Assembly (NCBI GenBank): GCA_023460395.1
Contig: JAEWQB010000017.1
Span: 62,001 to 126,000, forward strand
Source of the DNA: Pseudomonadota bacterium
GTDB taxonomy: Bacteria; Desulfobacterota; Desulfovibrionia; Desulfovibrionales; Desulfovibrionaceae
Reading direction: 5' to 3'
Length of the DNA stretch: 64,000 nucleotides
Made by a program: the position numbers and the translations under genes. Shown one piece after another: positions 17,303 to 25,313 of the stretch (positions within the stretch are counted from its first letter, which is position 1; every line of letters starts with the position of its first letter). Under the pieces are notes generated by a model. The model worked only from the letters and a program-made list of their open reading frames with translations. It ran no database searches and had not been told where the DNA came from.

Positions 17303-18196
17303 TCAGGCACCCTCCATAGCCAGCAGATCTTCTTCCAAACTCTTACCGCCGGAGCGGGAAGAGGCACGCACGGTGCGCAGATATACGGCGATCATAAGTA
17401 CCAGCGTAATGGTAAGGATGGTGCTCGCCGCAGCGCCCAGAGGCCAGTCCCGCGCCACAAGGAACTGGTTGGTGATATAGTTCCCCAACAGCATAAACCG
17501 GGAACCACCCAAAATTTCAGGCACGTAAAACATGCCCAGCGCGGGTAAAAAAACAAGCATGCATCCAGCCACAATGCCCGGCATGGTCAAGGGCAGCGTG
17601 ATGCTGCGAAAGGTTTGCGCGCGTGTCGCTCCCAGATCTTTGGCAGCGTCCAGCAGGCGCATGTCCAATTTTTCAATAGCCGCGAAAAGCGGTAAAATCA
17701 TAAATGGCAGCAGGGTGTAGGAAAAGCCGATGAAAATGGCGAAGTCCGTATACATAAGCGAAAGGGGCCGGTCGATAACGCCGAGCCAAAGCAGCAAATT
17801 ACTGAGCACACCGCCGGATTTAAGAATAATTACCATGGCATAGGTACGAATGAGCGAGTTGGTCCAAAACGGGATAATGACCAGCAGCAACAGCCACGGA
17901 CGCAGCTTCTCCCGCGAGGTCGCCAGCGCGTATGCAAAGGGATACCCCAGCAGCAGACAGACAAGGGTGGTAATGCCCGCCAGCCGGAACGATTCCCCGA
18001 AAATAGTCAGAAACACCGGGTCCAGCAGACGCACATAGTTATCCAGCGTGAATGCGAATGATATGAAGTCCTGCTGACCCCGTTTTAAAAACGTCGCCAC
18101 AAACAGCATCGCCTGCGGCGCAAGCGCGAACAGCAACAGCCAAAGGCTGACGATAATGATGCTTGTCCGAATGAACCGGCTACTGATCTTCTGCAT
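17303..18196 (-). CDS. potB: spermidine/putrescine ABC transporter permease PotB
   Basis: A 297-residue inner-membrane permease paired with PotC. Six hydrophobic segments are visible, and the EAA-like coupling loop reads DAAKDLGATRAQTFRSITLP. LPFMILPLFAAIEKLD and the YVPEILGGSRFMLLGNYI stretch are typical of PotB. I chose the start MQKISSRFIRT at 18196, because a strong GGGAGGTGG site lies just upstream; a start at 18238 would add 14 residues overlapping potA further. The chosen gene still overlaps the end of potA by 17 bp, which suggests translational coupling. Confidence 0.94.
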   Translation of the reverse strand: MQKISSRFIRTSIIIVSLWLLLFALAPQAMLFVATFLKRGQQDFISFAFTLDNYVRLLDPVFLTIFGESFRLAGITTLVCLLLGYPFAYALATSREKLRPWLLLLVIIPFWTNSLIRTYAMVIILKSGGVLSNLLLWLGVIDRPLSLMYTDFAIFIGFSYTLLPFMILPLFAAIEKLDMRLLDAAKDLGATRAQTFRSITLPLTMPGIVAGCMLVFLPALGMFYVPEILGGSRFMLLGNYITNQFLVARDWPLGAAASTILTITLVLMIAVYLRTVRASSRSGGKSLEEDLLAMEGA

Positions 18197-19301
18197 CCAG
18201 AACCACCTCCCAACCGTCAACCCACGTGACAGCGACACGCTCGCCCGCGTCGTAGATGATTTCTTCGTCGTCTTCGTTGAAGAATTCCGATGCCATTAGC
18301 GTTTTGCCGCCGTGTATTTCGTCCAATTGCACGTACAAATCCACGGTGGCACCTTTGTAGACGGTTTCCGCAATGCGTCCGAGCAGATGGGGTTCGTCCA
18401 GCATGCCCTCCGCCACGCGGTGTACGCGTAGATCTTCAGGGCGCAGCAGCACCTTCACGGGTGCGTTGTCCGCAAGGCCTCTGCGGCTGTGCAGTGCCAT
18501 GGGCACCCCTTCCACCTCGGCGTCATACATATGTCCGCCGGTAGCGCAAAAGATGGTGGCATCCAGAATATTGATGTCCCCCACAAAGCGGGCCACGTAC
18601 AAGCTGGCGGGTTCTTCGTAGATTTCTTTGGGAGTGCCCACCTGCACAATGCGGCCTTCGTTCATGACCACCACGCGGTCAGACATGGCGAACGCCTCTT
18701 CCTGATCGTGGGTGACGAAAACAAAGGTGATGCCCAAAGAGCGCTGCAACTGCTTAATTTCCAGTTGCATGGTTTTGCGCAACTTAAAGTCAAGTGCGCT
18801 AAATGGCTCATCCAGCAACAGCACGAGCGGATTATTTACCACCGCGCGGGCAATAGCCACGCGCTGCTGCTGCCCGCCGGAAAGCTGACCGGGCCTGCGG
18901 TCGCCAAGCTGCTCCATGTGCACCATGCGCAGGGCGTCGCGCACACGCCGGGCACTCTCTCCCTTTGCGGTGCCAGCCATTTTCAGCCCAAAACCCACGT
19001 TGTCGCGCACAGACATATGCGGAAACAGCGCGTAGTTTTGAAACACCGTGTTTACCTGTCTCTTTTCCGGCGGCACATCGTTGATGACCTGCCCGTTCAG
19101 AAGCACGTCACCTTCGGAGGGTGATTCAAAACCGGAGAGCAGCCGCAAAATGGTCGTTTTCCCACAGCCGGATGGGCCGAGAAGTGTGAGAAACTCGCCA
19201 TTGTGGATGCTCAGAGTAATGTCCGAAAGGGCGTGGGTATCTTCAAATACCTTACTCACACCCCGCAACTCAAAGATGGGAGGAAGCTCCGTGTTCGCCA
19301 T
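18180..19301 (-). CDS. potA: spermidine/putrescine ABC transporter ATPase PotA
   Basis: A 373-residue ATPase that powers polyamine import. Walker A is GPSGCGKTT, the ABC signature is LSGGQQQR and Walker B is LLLDEPFSALD, followed by the switch His in VFVTHDQEEA. The C-terminal region from about residue 250 is the TOBE-type regulatory domain (VLLRPEDLRV). It is the first gene of the operon. I chose MANTELPPIFELRGV at 19301; in-frame upstream codons up to 19367 lack a family match and the ribosome site is weak (GGAA), so the start may be off by some codons. Confidence 0.94.
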   Translation of the reverse strand: MANTELPPIFELRGVSKVFEDTHALSDITLSIHNGEFLTLLGPSGCGKTTILRLLSGFESPSEGDVLLNGQVINDVPPEKRQVNTVFQNYALFPHMSVRDNVGFGLKMAGTAKGESARRVRDALRMVHMEQLGDRRPGQLSGGQQQRVAIARAVVNNPLVLLLDEPFSALDFKLRKTMQLEIKQLQRSLGITFVFVTHDQEEAFAMSDRVVVMNEGRIVQVGTPKEIYEEPASLYVARFVGDINILDATIFCATGGHMYDAEVEGVPMALHSRRGLADNAPVKVLLRPEDLRVHRVAEGMLDEPHLLGRIAETVYKGATVDLYVQLDEIHGGKTLMASEFFNEDDEEIIYDAGERVAVTWVDGWEVVLDAEDQ

Positions 19302-19738
19302 TGATATTCCATTACCCGGCATACGCCGGGGCTTGCAGTGAAAAACGCGCGATAACGCGCACCGCAACCGTCGTGTGCCGCTCTGCGGAGCCGGACCTGG
19401 AAAAGGAAGGAAAAGGGGAGGGGGTCAGACTGCGGGCGGCGTGATGGAAGATCGCGTACTATACGGTTCACCGGAAGACTGGTCGCCGCCGAGCATGCGG
19501 AAGCGCCGCACAGGACGTGTGCGGTGAAAAAGTGTCAGGTGAACGATGCAGCAAATGGTACGCCGGATCATCAATGGAATGCCCTCAATCACGGTAATGT
19601 CAAAAGGCTTCTGCCACGATGCGCCGTTCCGTTCAAGTGTTTTATGCGCGGCAGAAAAACATTATTTTATTTTCTTTTATTACAGTATGTTAAAAATACT
19701 CTCAATGCCACATTTTTGTGGAATTTTCTCTCTTCCGC
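19302..19738. other. intergenic region upstream of potA
   Basis: No gene that I can support. A small inverted repeat GCGCGATAACGCGC (19347-19360) lies 46 bp upstream of potA and could be an operator. An AT-rich island (about 19650-19725), unlike the GC-rich surroundings, is the most likely place for the pot promoter. I could not pick clear -35/-10 boxes. Confidence 0.4.
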
Positions 19739-19774
19739 AAAAAACGCCCCAGCCGGTCTGCAAAGGCTGGGGCG
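19739..19774 (-). terminator. terminator of glmS
   Basis: A perfect 10-bp stem (19745-19754 with 19765-19774) is followed on the minus strand by six T residues (19739-19744), 30 bp past the glmS stop. Confidence 0.88.
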
Positions 19775-19803
19775 CGGTGTTACTAACATCGTAAGCGCAC
19801 GGC

Positions 19804-21627
19804 TTATTCCACCGTCACGCTTTTGGCAAGGTTGCGCGGCTGGTCCACGTCCTTACCGAGATAGTCCGCCGCCTCGTAGCTGAATAGCTGCAACGCGGGC
19901 AGGGCAAAAAACGCCACCATCGGGCCCCACGCCTCTGGAATACTCCACGGGTGGTCCACATTCAGGTCATTGCCGGGATATGTGAGGGCAATAACCTTAC
20001 CGGAACGGGCCAAGACTTCTTCCAGATTGGATTTCACCTTGCCGTACAGTGTGTCGTTCAAGGCCAGTGCGAAGGTGGGAAATTCTGGATCAATCAACGC
20101 AATAGGGCCGTGTTTCATCTCACCGGCGGCATAGCCTTCCGCGTGAATGTATGAAATTTCTTTAAGCTTCAGCGCACCTTCCAGCGCAAGCGGATAACAC
20201 TGCCCACGCCCAAGGAAGAAGAAACTCCGCGCCCCCGCGTACTGACGGGCGAGAACCTGTGCTTCGGTGCGCATGCGCGGCAATTCCATTTCCAACTGAC
20301 CGGGCAATTTGCGCAGCGCCTCCACAGCCTGCGTGCGCACCTCGTCCGACAGGCAGCCCTTACGCTGTCCCCACGCCAGAGCCATGAGCGATAGGACCAC
20401 CATTTGCGAACACATGGCCTTGGTGGACGCCACGGAAATTTCCGGGCCTGCCTGCGTATAGATGACCGAATCCGCCTCGCGGGCGATGGATGAACCAACC
20501 ACGTTGCACAGGCCAATCACCCGGACTCCCCGCTCTCTGGCAAGGCGCAGGCCAGCCAGTGTGTCTGCGGTTTCGCCGGACTGACTGATAACAAGCACCA
20601 TATCGTCCTCGTCCAACAGCACATCCCGGTAACGAAACTCCGAGGCAATTTCCACAGTCACAGGAATGCGTGCCCAGCTTTCCATAAGCTGACGGCTCCA
20701 CAGCCCGGCATGGAAGCTCGTGCCACAGGCCACCACGTGCAACCTGCGCGGCACAGGCAGCGCGTCCAGCTCAGGCAGCAGCACGGACTTGTGCCGCCAG
20801 TCCACCCTGCCGGTCAGGCAATCCGTAATAACACGGGGCTGCTCAAATATTTCTTTGAGCATGAAATGCTTGTAGCCGCCTTTCTGAGCGGACTGAATGT
20901 CCCACTGGATATGGTGCACGGTCTTTTCCAGCGGAGCCAACGTGCGCATATCCATAACCTGCCAGCTATTGGCCTCAATGCGCACCATTTCGCCGTCTTC
21001 CAAAAAGACCACATCGCGGGTGTAGGGCAGAAAGGCCGGGATATCGGATGCCACAAAATTTTCGCCCTGCCCGATACCCATCACAAAAGGACTAGAGAGC
21101 CGCGCCCCAAAAATAACACCCGGCATATCCCGCGCGTAGACCACTACGGCATAGGCTCCTTCCACCTGCTTCAACGCCCAGCTTATGCCTGCGTCCAGTT
21201 CGCCGGTCTGCTTGCGCCCTTCAGCGACAAGGTTCACCAGCACCTCGGTGTCGGTGTCTGAGCAGAAGGTGTAGCCCTTGGCAAGAAGCTCATTCTTTAG
21301 TGGCTGATAGTTTTCGATAATACCATTATGGACGATTGCCAGCGAGCCATCCGAGGAACAATGCGGATGCGCGTTGCGTTCCACCGGCACCCCATGTGTG
21401 GCCCACCGCGTGTGCCCCATGCCAGCCGTAGCCATGGCGGGGTTAATGTCCGCGAGTTTTGCCTCCAGATTAGCCAGCTTGCCCTCGGCGCGGACAGTGA
21501 CCATCTCTTTATTTTGCACAAAAGCAACACCTGCGGAGTCATACCCCCGGTATTCCAAACGGCGCAGCCCTTCGACAATCAGCGGAACCGCGGGACGATG
21601 CCCGGCATAGCCAATAATGCCACACAT
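19804..21627 (-). CDS. glmS: glutamine--fructose-6-phosphate aminotransferase (isomerizing)
   Basis: A 607-residue enzyme that makes glucosamine-6-phosphate from fructose-6-phosphate and glutamine, the first step towards UDP-GlcNAc for peptidoglycan, LPS and the glycan cassette. The N-terminal Ntn amidotransferase domain starts with the nucleophile Cys2 in MCGIIGYAG. TRWATHG and NGIIENY are glutaminase motifs. Two SIS sugar-isomerase domains follow (CGTSFHAGL, SQSGETADTLAGLRLA, EGYAAGEMKHGPIALID). The C-terminus PRNLAKSVTVE is the canonical family ending. AAGGAG supports the ATG at 21627; upstream in-frame codons to 21708 are not coding-like. No glmS ribozyme core is visible in its 5' region. 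Confidence 0.97.
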   Translation of the reverse strand: MCGIIGYAGHRPAVPLIVEGLRRLEYRGYDSAGVAFVQNKEMVTVRAEGKLANLEAKLADINPAMATAGMGHTRWATHGVPVERNAHPHCSSDGSLAIVHNGIIENYQPLKNELLAKGYTFCSDTDTEVLVNLVAEGRKQTGELDAGISWALKQVEGAYAVVVYARDMPGVIFGARLSSPFVMGIGQGENFVASDIPAFLPYTRDVVFLEDGEMVRIEANSWQVMDMRTLAPLEKTVHHIQWDIQSAQKGGYKHFMLKEIFEQPRVITDCLTGRVDWRHKSVLLPELDALPVPRRLHVVACGTSFHAGLWSRQLMESWARIPVTVEIASEFRYRDVLLDEDDMVLVISQSGETADTLAGLRLARERGVRVIGLCNVVGSSIAREADSVIYTQAGPEISVASTKAMCSQMVVLSLMALAWGQRKGCLSDEVRTQAVEALRKLPGQLEMELPRMRTEAQVLARQYAGARSFFFLGRGQCYPLALEGALKLKEISYIHAEGYAAGEMKHGPIALIDPEFPTFALALNDTLYGKVKSNLEEVLARSGKVIALTYPGNDLNVDHPWSIPEAWGPMVAFFALPALQLFSYEAADYLGKDVDQPRNLAKSVTVE

Positions 21628-21894
21628 ATATGGATTCTCCTTGCACATCGCCGGAGAGAACGGCGGAATAAGTGATAGCGCTGTTTTTACCGGGTTTGCC
21701 GGTTTCATGCAAGACAGGGGGGATCACAGACACGTCCCCGCTTTCCATCTTGTCCCCGGACCGCCGCATACGACCGGGGGGCATATGAGCAAGACAAGCT
21801 TGACGCTACGCCGAATTTGTTGACAATGATACCATACCCCTCGGTGACGGAGAATCTCCTCACCTGACCGCATAGTTCACAGCACGAGGAACCA

Positions 21895-22467
21895 ATGGCA
21901 TCATCCAAAGATCTGATACTGGAAAATTCCAAGCAACTATTTGCCGAAAATGGCTTCAAGGGTACGACCATAGCCCAAATAGCAAAGACATCCAACGTGA
22001 CGGATGCTGCCATTTATCGCCATTACACATCGAAGCAACAGATTTTTGATGGTATCGTGGAAACCTTTTTAACCGACTACCGGACATTACTGGACCAGAT
22101 CAAAGAGCGCCAGAAATCCGGCTATTGCCTCATTGAAAACCTCATTCTGGACCTGTGCGACTTCATTGACCGGAGAACGCTGGAATTTAAGGTGATCCTG
22201 AACACCTACACAACCATTGCCACCGCTGGTGCCGCCATGGACGATGTGTTCACCTATCTGGTCCGCACGGTGGAGGCCTGCTTGCTCAGAGGCATGCGTG
22301 ATGGCACGGTACGCGAAGACCTTGCCGTTCCAGAAACAGCGGATGTTATCGCCACATTACTGCTCGGCATAAACCGCCGCCGCCTGTTCGACGCCCACAC
22401 CGCCGCCACCGACAGGCTGGCGCAGACCACCGTGGCCTTCTGCCAGCGGTCCATCAAAAGCGCGTAG
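21895..22467 (+). CDS. TetR/AcrR family transcriptional regulator
   Basis: A 190-residue one-component regulator. The N-terminal helix-turn-helix domain (LILENSKQLFAENGFKGTTIAQIAK..NVTDAAIYRHYTSKQQIFDGI) is typical of TetR. The C-terminal ligand-binding domain is helical and unassigned. GAGG precedes the ATG. It is divergent from glmS and convergent with the rRNA methylase, with no transport or enzyme partner beside it, so its target is not evident. Self-regulation through the 267-bp glmS-tetR gap is the default guess. Confidence 0.9.
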   Translation: MASSKDLILENSKQLFAENGFKGTTIAQIAKTSNVTDAAIYRHYTSKQQIFDGIVETFLTDYRTLLDQIKERQKSGYCLIENLILDLCDFIDRRTLEFKVILNTYTTIATAGAAMDDVFTYLVRTVEACLLRGMRDGTVREDLAVPETADVIATLLLGINRRRLFDAHTAATDRLAQTTVAFCQRSIKSA

Positions 22468-22649
22468 CTCCTCCGGGTGTAACGCGCCGCAGATTTCCCC
22501 GGAGTCTTGCGCACGGGCAATCCTCCGCAGGCGGGGCCTGAGGGGGCATCTCGCCCCTCTGCGTTCACAGAGCCTTTCATCTCGAACAGGTACGCGGCGG
22601 CTTTGCGAGCGACATCATCGTGTTTTCCCCTCAGGGTGAAGGTATGCGC

Positions 22650-23411
22650 TCAAGCGAGATGCGCAGCTAAAAATTGCGACAGCATCATAGCCCCGGCCTG
22701 AGCCACATTAAGTGAATCGAACCCGTGCTGCATAGGAATAGCCAATGAAGCGTCCAGCCGCTTCGCCACATTGGGACGAATGCCTTTCTCCTCATTCCCC
22801 AACACCAATATCGCGGGAGTGTGCAACCGGGCGGTGTAAAGGTTTTCCGCCGTTTCCGAAAGCTGCGCACCGTAGACGAAGTATCCCATCTCCTGCGCGC
22901 GCTCCAGCACACGGGCCAGATTGGTGGCCTTGGCCACAGGCAGCTTGCCCAGCGCTCCTGCGGAAGCCTTCGCCGCGGCGGCACCCAGAAACGAAGAATT
23001 ATGCTTGGGCACAATAAGCCCTCCCCCGCCGATACCGTAAAGCGTGCGCGTCAGCGTGCCCACGTTACCGGGATCTTGCACCTGATCCAGCACCAGCACG
23101 AGAGGCAACGGGGCACGCAGCCCCTCTTCCAGAACGCTCTCTTCGTCTAAAAATCCCGCAGTAAAAATTTTAGCGATAACGCCTTGATGATTGCCGTCAA
23201 ATAACGAGGCGAGAACCTCTTCCTGCACAAAGGAGAAACGGATGCGATGCGTGCGGCACAATTCCGTGATGGCAGACACTTCGTGCCCCTGCCGTCCCTT
23301 GCGGATAAAAACGGAGTCTATCTGTCCGGGATCATTGCGAAGCCGCTCAATGACAGGTTTTATGCCGGGGAGCAAACTTTCCGAATCGGTAGGCTGGTGA
23401 TGTTTAGACAT
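22650..23411 (-). CDS. rlmB: SpoU/TrmH-family RNA 2'-O-methyltransferase (RlmB-like)
   Basis: A 253-residue knotted SPOUT methyltransferase. The N-terminal substrate-binding domain begins SLLPGIKPVIERLRNDPGQ, as in RlmB, which methylates G2251 of 23S rRNA. The three catalytic motifs are clear: motif 1 VLDQVQDPGNVGTLTRT, motif 2 LVLGNEEKGI and motif 3 IPMQHGFDSLNVAQAGAM. A related tRNA or rRNA target in the same family is possible, so the symbol is tentative. The ribosome site is weak. The gene is convergent with the TetR gene and divergent from the transglycosylase gene. Confidence 0.88.
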   Translation of the reverse strand: MSKHHQPTDSESLLPGIKPVIERLRNDPGQIDSVFIRKGRQGHEVSAITELCRTHRIRFSFVQEEVLASLFDGNHQGVIAKIFTAGFLDEESVLEEGLRAPLPLVLVLDQVQDPGNVGTLTRTLYGIGGGGLIVPKHNSSFLGAAAAKASAGALGKLPVAKATNLARVLERAQEMGYFVYGAQLSETAENLYTARLHTPAILVLGNEEKGIRPNVAKRLDASLAIPMQHGFDSLNVAQAGAMMLSQFLAAHLA

Positions 23412-23580
23412 TTGTTATATTTTTTCTCTGGTGCTTGAAAAGTATGGAAAAAACAGACAAGCTACGGCTGCCTTGCCTTGTACTGCCATTTAGGGTAGTG
23501 GCAAAAGCCAAACTGTATAGTGCAGATACGCTGCCGCTACGGTCAACGCAAGCGGTTCACATCGCAAAAACGGGCACTGC

Positions 23581-25239
23581 ATGCAAAAAATCCTTTTGAT
23601 TACACGCGCTGCGCACCCCCTTATCGGGGTTTCGCTTCTGCTTGCACTACTGGCTGGTTGCGCCCCCAAGAGCACGGAAACCGCAACAATTTCATCTTCT
23701 CCCGCCAGCAACGCCACGGCTTTCAACTTCGCGGCGCGGCAGGCCGAAGAGCTTCCCGATGTCACCAGCGAAGACGTAACCGCTCTGGACGACACGCCAG
23801 AAACCGATTCCGCGCCATTGACCGCCGAAGAACAAGAAGCGCTGAACACCCGGCTGGACATTGATATTGACATGGACGACAGCGACCGTGAAGTGGTGGA
23901 AAAGTATTTCAAGTACTTCACCCATCAGGCACGCAACGTCTTTGAACGGTATCTTGAGCGGGCCGCCTTGTACCTGCCCTACACACGGCAGGTGTTCAGA
24001 GACAAAGGGCTGCCGGAAGAAATGGTCTACCTTGCCTTTGTGGAAAGCGGATTCAACCCCAACGCATATTCCCGCGCAGGCGCGGCTGGCATGTGGCAGT
24101 TCATGCCCTACACGGGACGGCTGTATGGCCTGCGCTACGACTGGTGGGTGGATGAACGCCGCGACCCCTTTAAGGCAACCCACGCCGCCGCCGACTATCT
24201 GAACAAACTGTATGCGGATTTCGGGGACTGGTACCTTGCCATCGCCGCCTACAACGCCGGAGAAGGCAAGATAGGCCGCGCAATCAAAACCACTGGCGCG
24301 GGCAGCTTTTTTGAACTCACCCAGCGCAACCACAAGCTTAGTCACAAAGCGCAGCTCCGGCAGGAAACCCGGCACTACGTGCCCAAATTCCTTGCCGTAG
24401 TGAAAATTATGCGCAACTTGGAAAAACTGGGCTTTACCCCGGTTGACGAATCCTATGGTCTTTCGCTGGCCCCTGTTTCCGTAAAGGGTGGCACCGACCT
24501 GCTTGCGCTCTCTGAAGCCTGCGGCGTGGACTGGAAACGGTTTGCCTCGCTCAACCCCGCTTTCTCCCGGCAGGTAAGCCCGCCGGAATACGACTCAACT
24601 ATCTACCTGCCGCATAAGACCGTCACCTCGGCAAACGCCTTCCTCAAAAGCGCTAAAGCCCGCCCCTTCGCGGGGTGGAAGGCATATCAGGTGCGTTCTG
24701 GTGATTCATGGTACCGCATCAGCCGCCAATACGGCGTGCCCATTACGGTGCTGAAAAGCGTAAACAAACAGCATTCCAATGTGCTGCGCATCGGGCAACG
24801 GCTTATGATTCCCGGTGGTGGCGGTGCGTCGGAAAGCCCGGCCCTGTCTGTAGCCAGCGCCCGGAACAAAACGCGTTCCATCGCCAGCAAACGCGGTAAC
24901 TACACGGTGCAAACCGGAGACACCCTGTCTGCTATTTCCCGCGAATCCGGCGTAAGCCTGCGCACGCTGATGGACTCCAACGGACTGACAGCCAAATCAG
25001 TTCTCCGCGTGGGCCAAAAGCTGTACATCCCGGATCAGTCGCGCTCTAAGACCGTGGCTTCGCAGCAGCAGGCTGAAAAGGTGAAAAGCTCCATCGTCTA
25101 TCGTGTCCGGCGCGGAGAATCCATCTGGTCCATCGCCCGCAAGTTTGGCGTATCACAGGAAGATGTCCTGCGCTGGAACGGCATGGGCAGCGGCAGCACG
25201 CTGTACCCCGGCGACACTCTGAAGCTGTTTGTGAACTAA
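23581..25239 (+). CDS. membrane-bound lytic murein transglycosylase with LysM repeats (MltD-like lipoprotein)
   Basis: A 552-residue outer-membrane lipoprotein that cleaves peptidoglycan glycan strands. The signal peptide ends in the lipobox LLAGC with the lipidated C27. An acidic linker follows, then the SLT domain (about 130-290) with the catalytic Glu in AFVESGFNPNAYS and the motifs GMWQFMP and AAYNAGEGKIGRA. Three LysM peptidoglycan-binding repeats follow (starting near YQVRSGDSWYRIS, YTVQTGDTLSAIS and YRVRRGESIWSIA). The order matches E. coli MltD. A strong terminator follows at once, so it is a single-gene unit. Confidence 0.94.
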   Translation: MQKILLITRAAHPLIGVSLLLALLAGCAPKSTETATISSSPASNATAFNFAARQAEELPDVTSEDVTALDDTPETDSAPLTAEEQEALNTRLDIDIDMDDSDREVVEKYFKYFTHQARNVFERYLERAALYLPYTRQVFRDKGLPEEMVYLAFVESGFNPNAYSRAGAAGMWQFMPYTGRLYGLRYDWWVDERRDPFKATHAAADYLNKLYADFGDWYLAIAAYNAGEGKIGRAIKTTGAGSFFELTQRNHKLSHKAQLRQETRHYVPKFLAVVKIMRNLEKLGFTPVDESYGLSLAPVSVKGGTDLLALSEACGVDWKRFASLNPAFSRQVSPPEYDSTIYLPHKTVTSANAFLKSAKARPFAGWKAYQVRSGDSWYRISRQYGVPITVLKSVNKQHSNVLRIGQRLMIPGGGGASESPALSVASARNKTRSIASKRGNYTVQTGDTLSAISRESGVSLRTLMDSNGLTAKSVLRVGQKLYIPDQSRSKTVASQQQAEKVKSSIVYRVRRGESIWSIARKFGVSQEDVLRWNGMGSGSTLYPGDTLKLFVN

Positions 25240-25260
25240 TCGCCTCTGTCATTACAACAT

Positions 25261-25296
25261 AAGGCCGGGGAGCAATGCTCCCCGGCCTTCTTTTTT
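25261..25296 (+). terminator. rho-independent terminator after the mltD-like gene
   Basis: A perfect 13-bp stem (25261-25273 with 25277-25289), a 3-nt loop, then C and six T residues. It lies 21 bp after the transglycosylase stop and faces the end of the convergent hybrid kinase gene. Confidence 0.93.
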
Positions 25297-25313
25297 CACA
25301 CGGCGGCAACACT

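Noticed and set aside
21628..21894. glmS ribozyme/riboswitch upstream of glmS
   Set aside because: The short leader lacks the conserved ribozyme core and this element is typical of Gram-positive bacteria.
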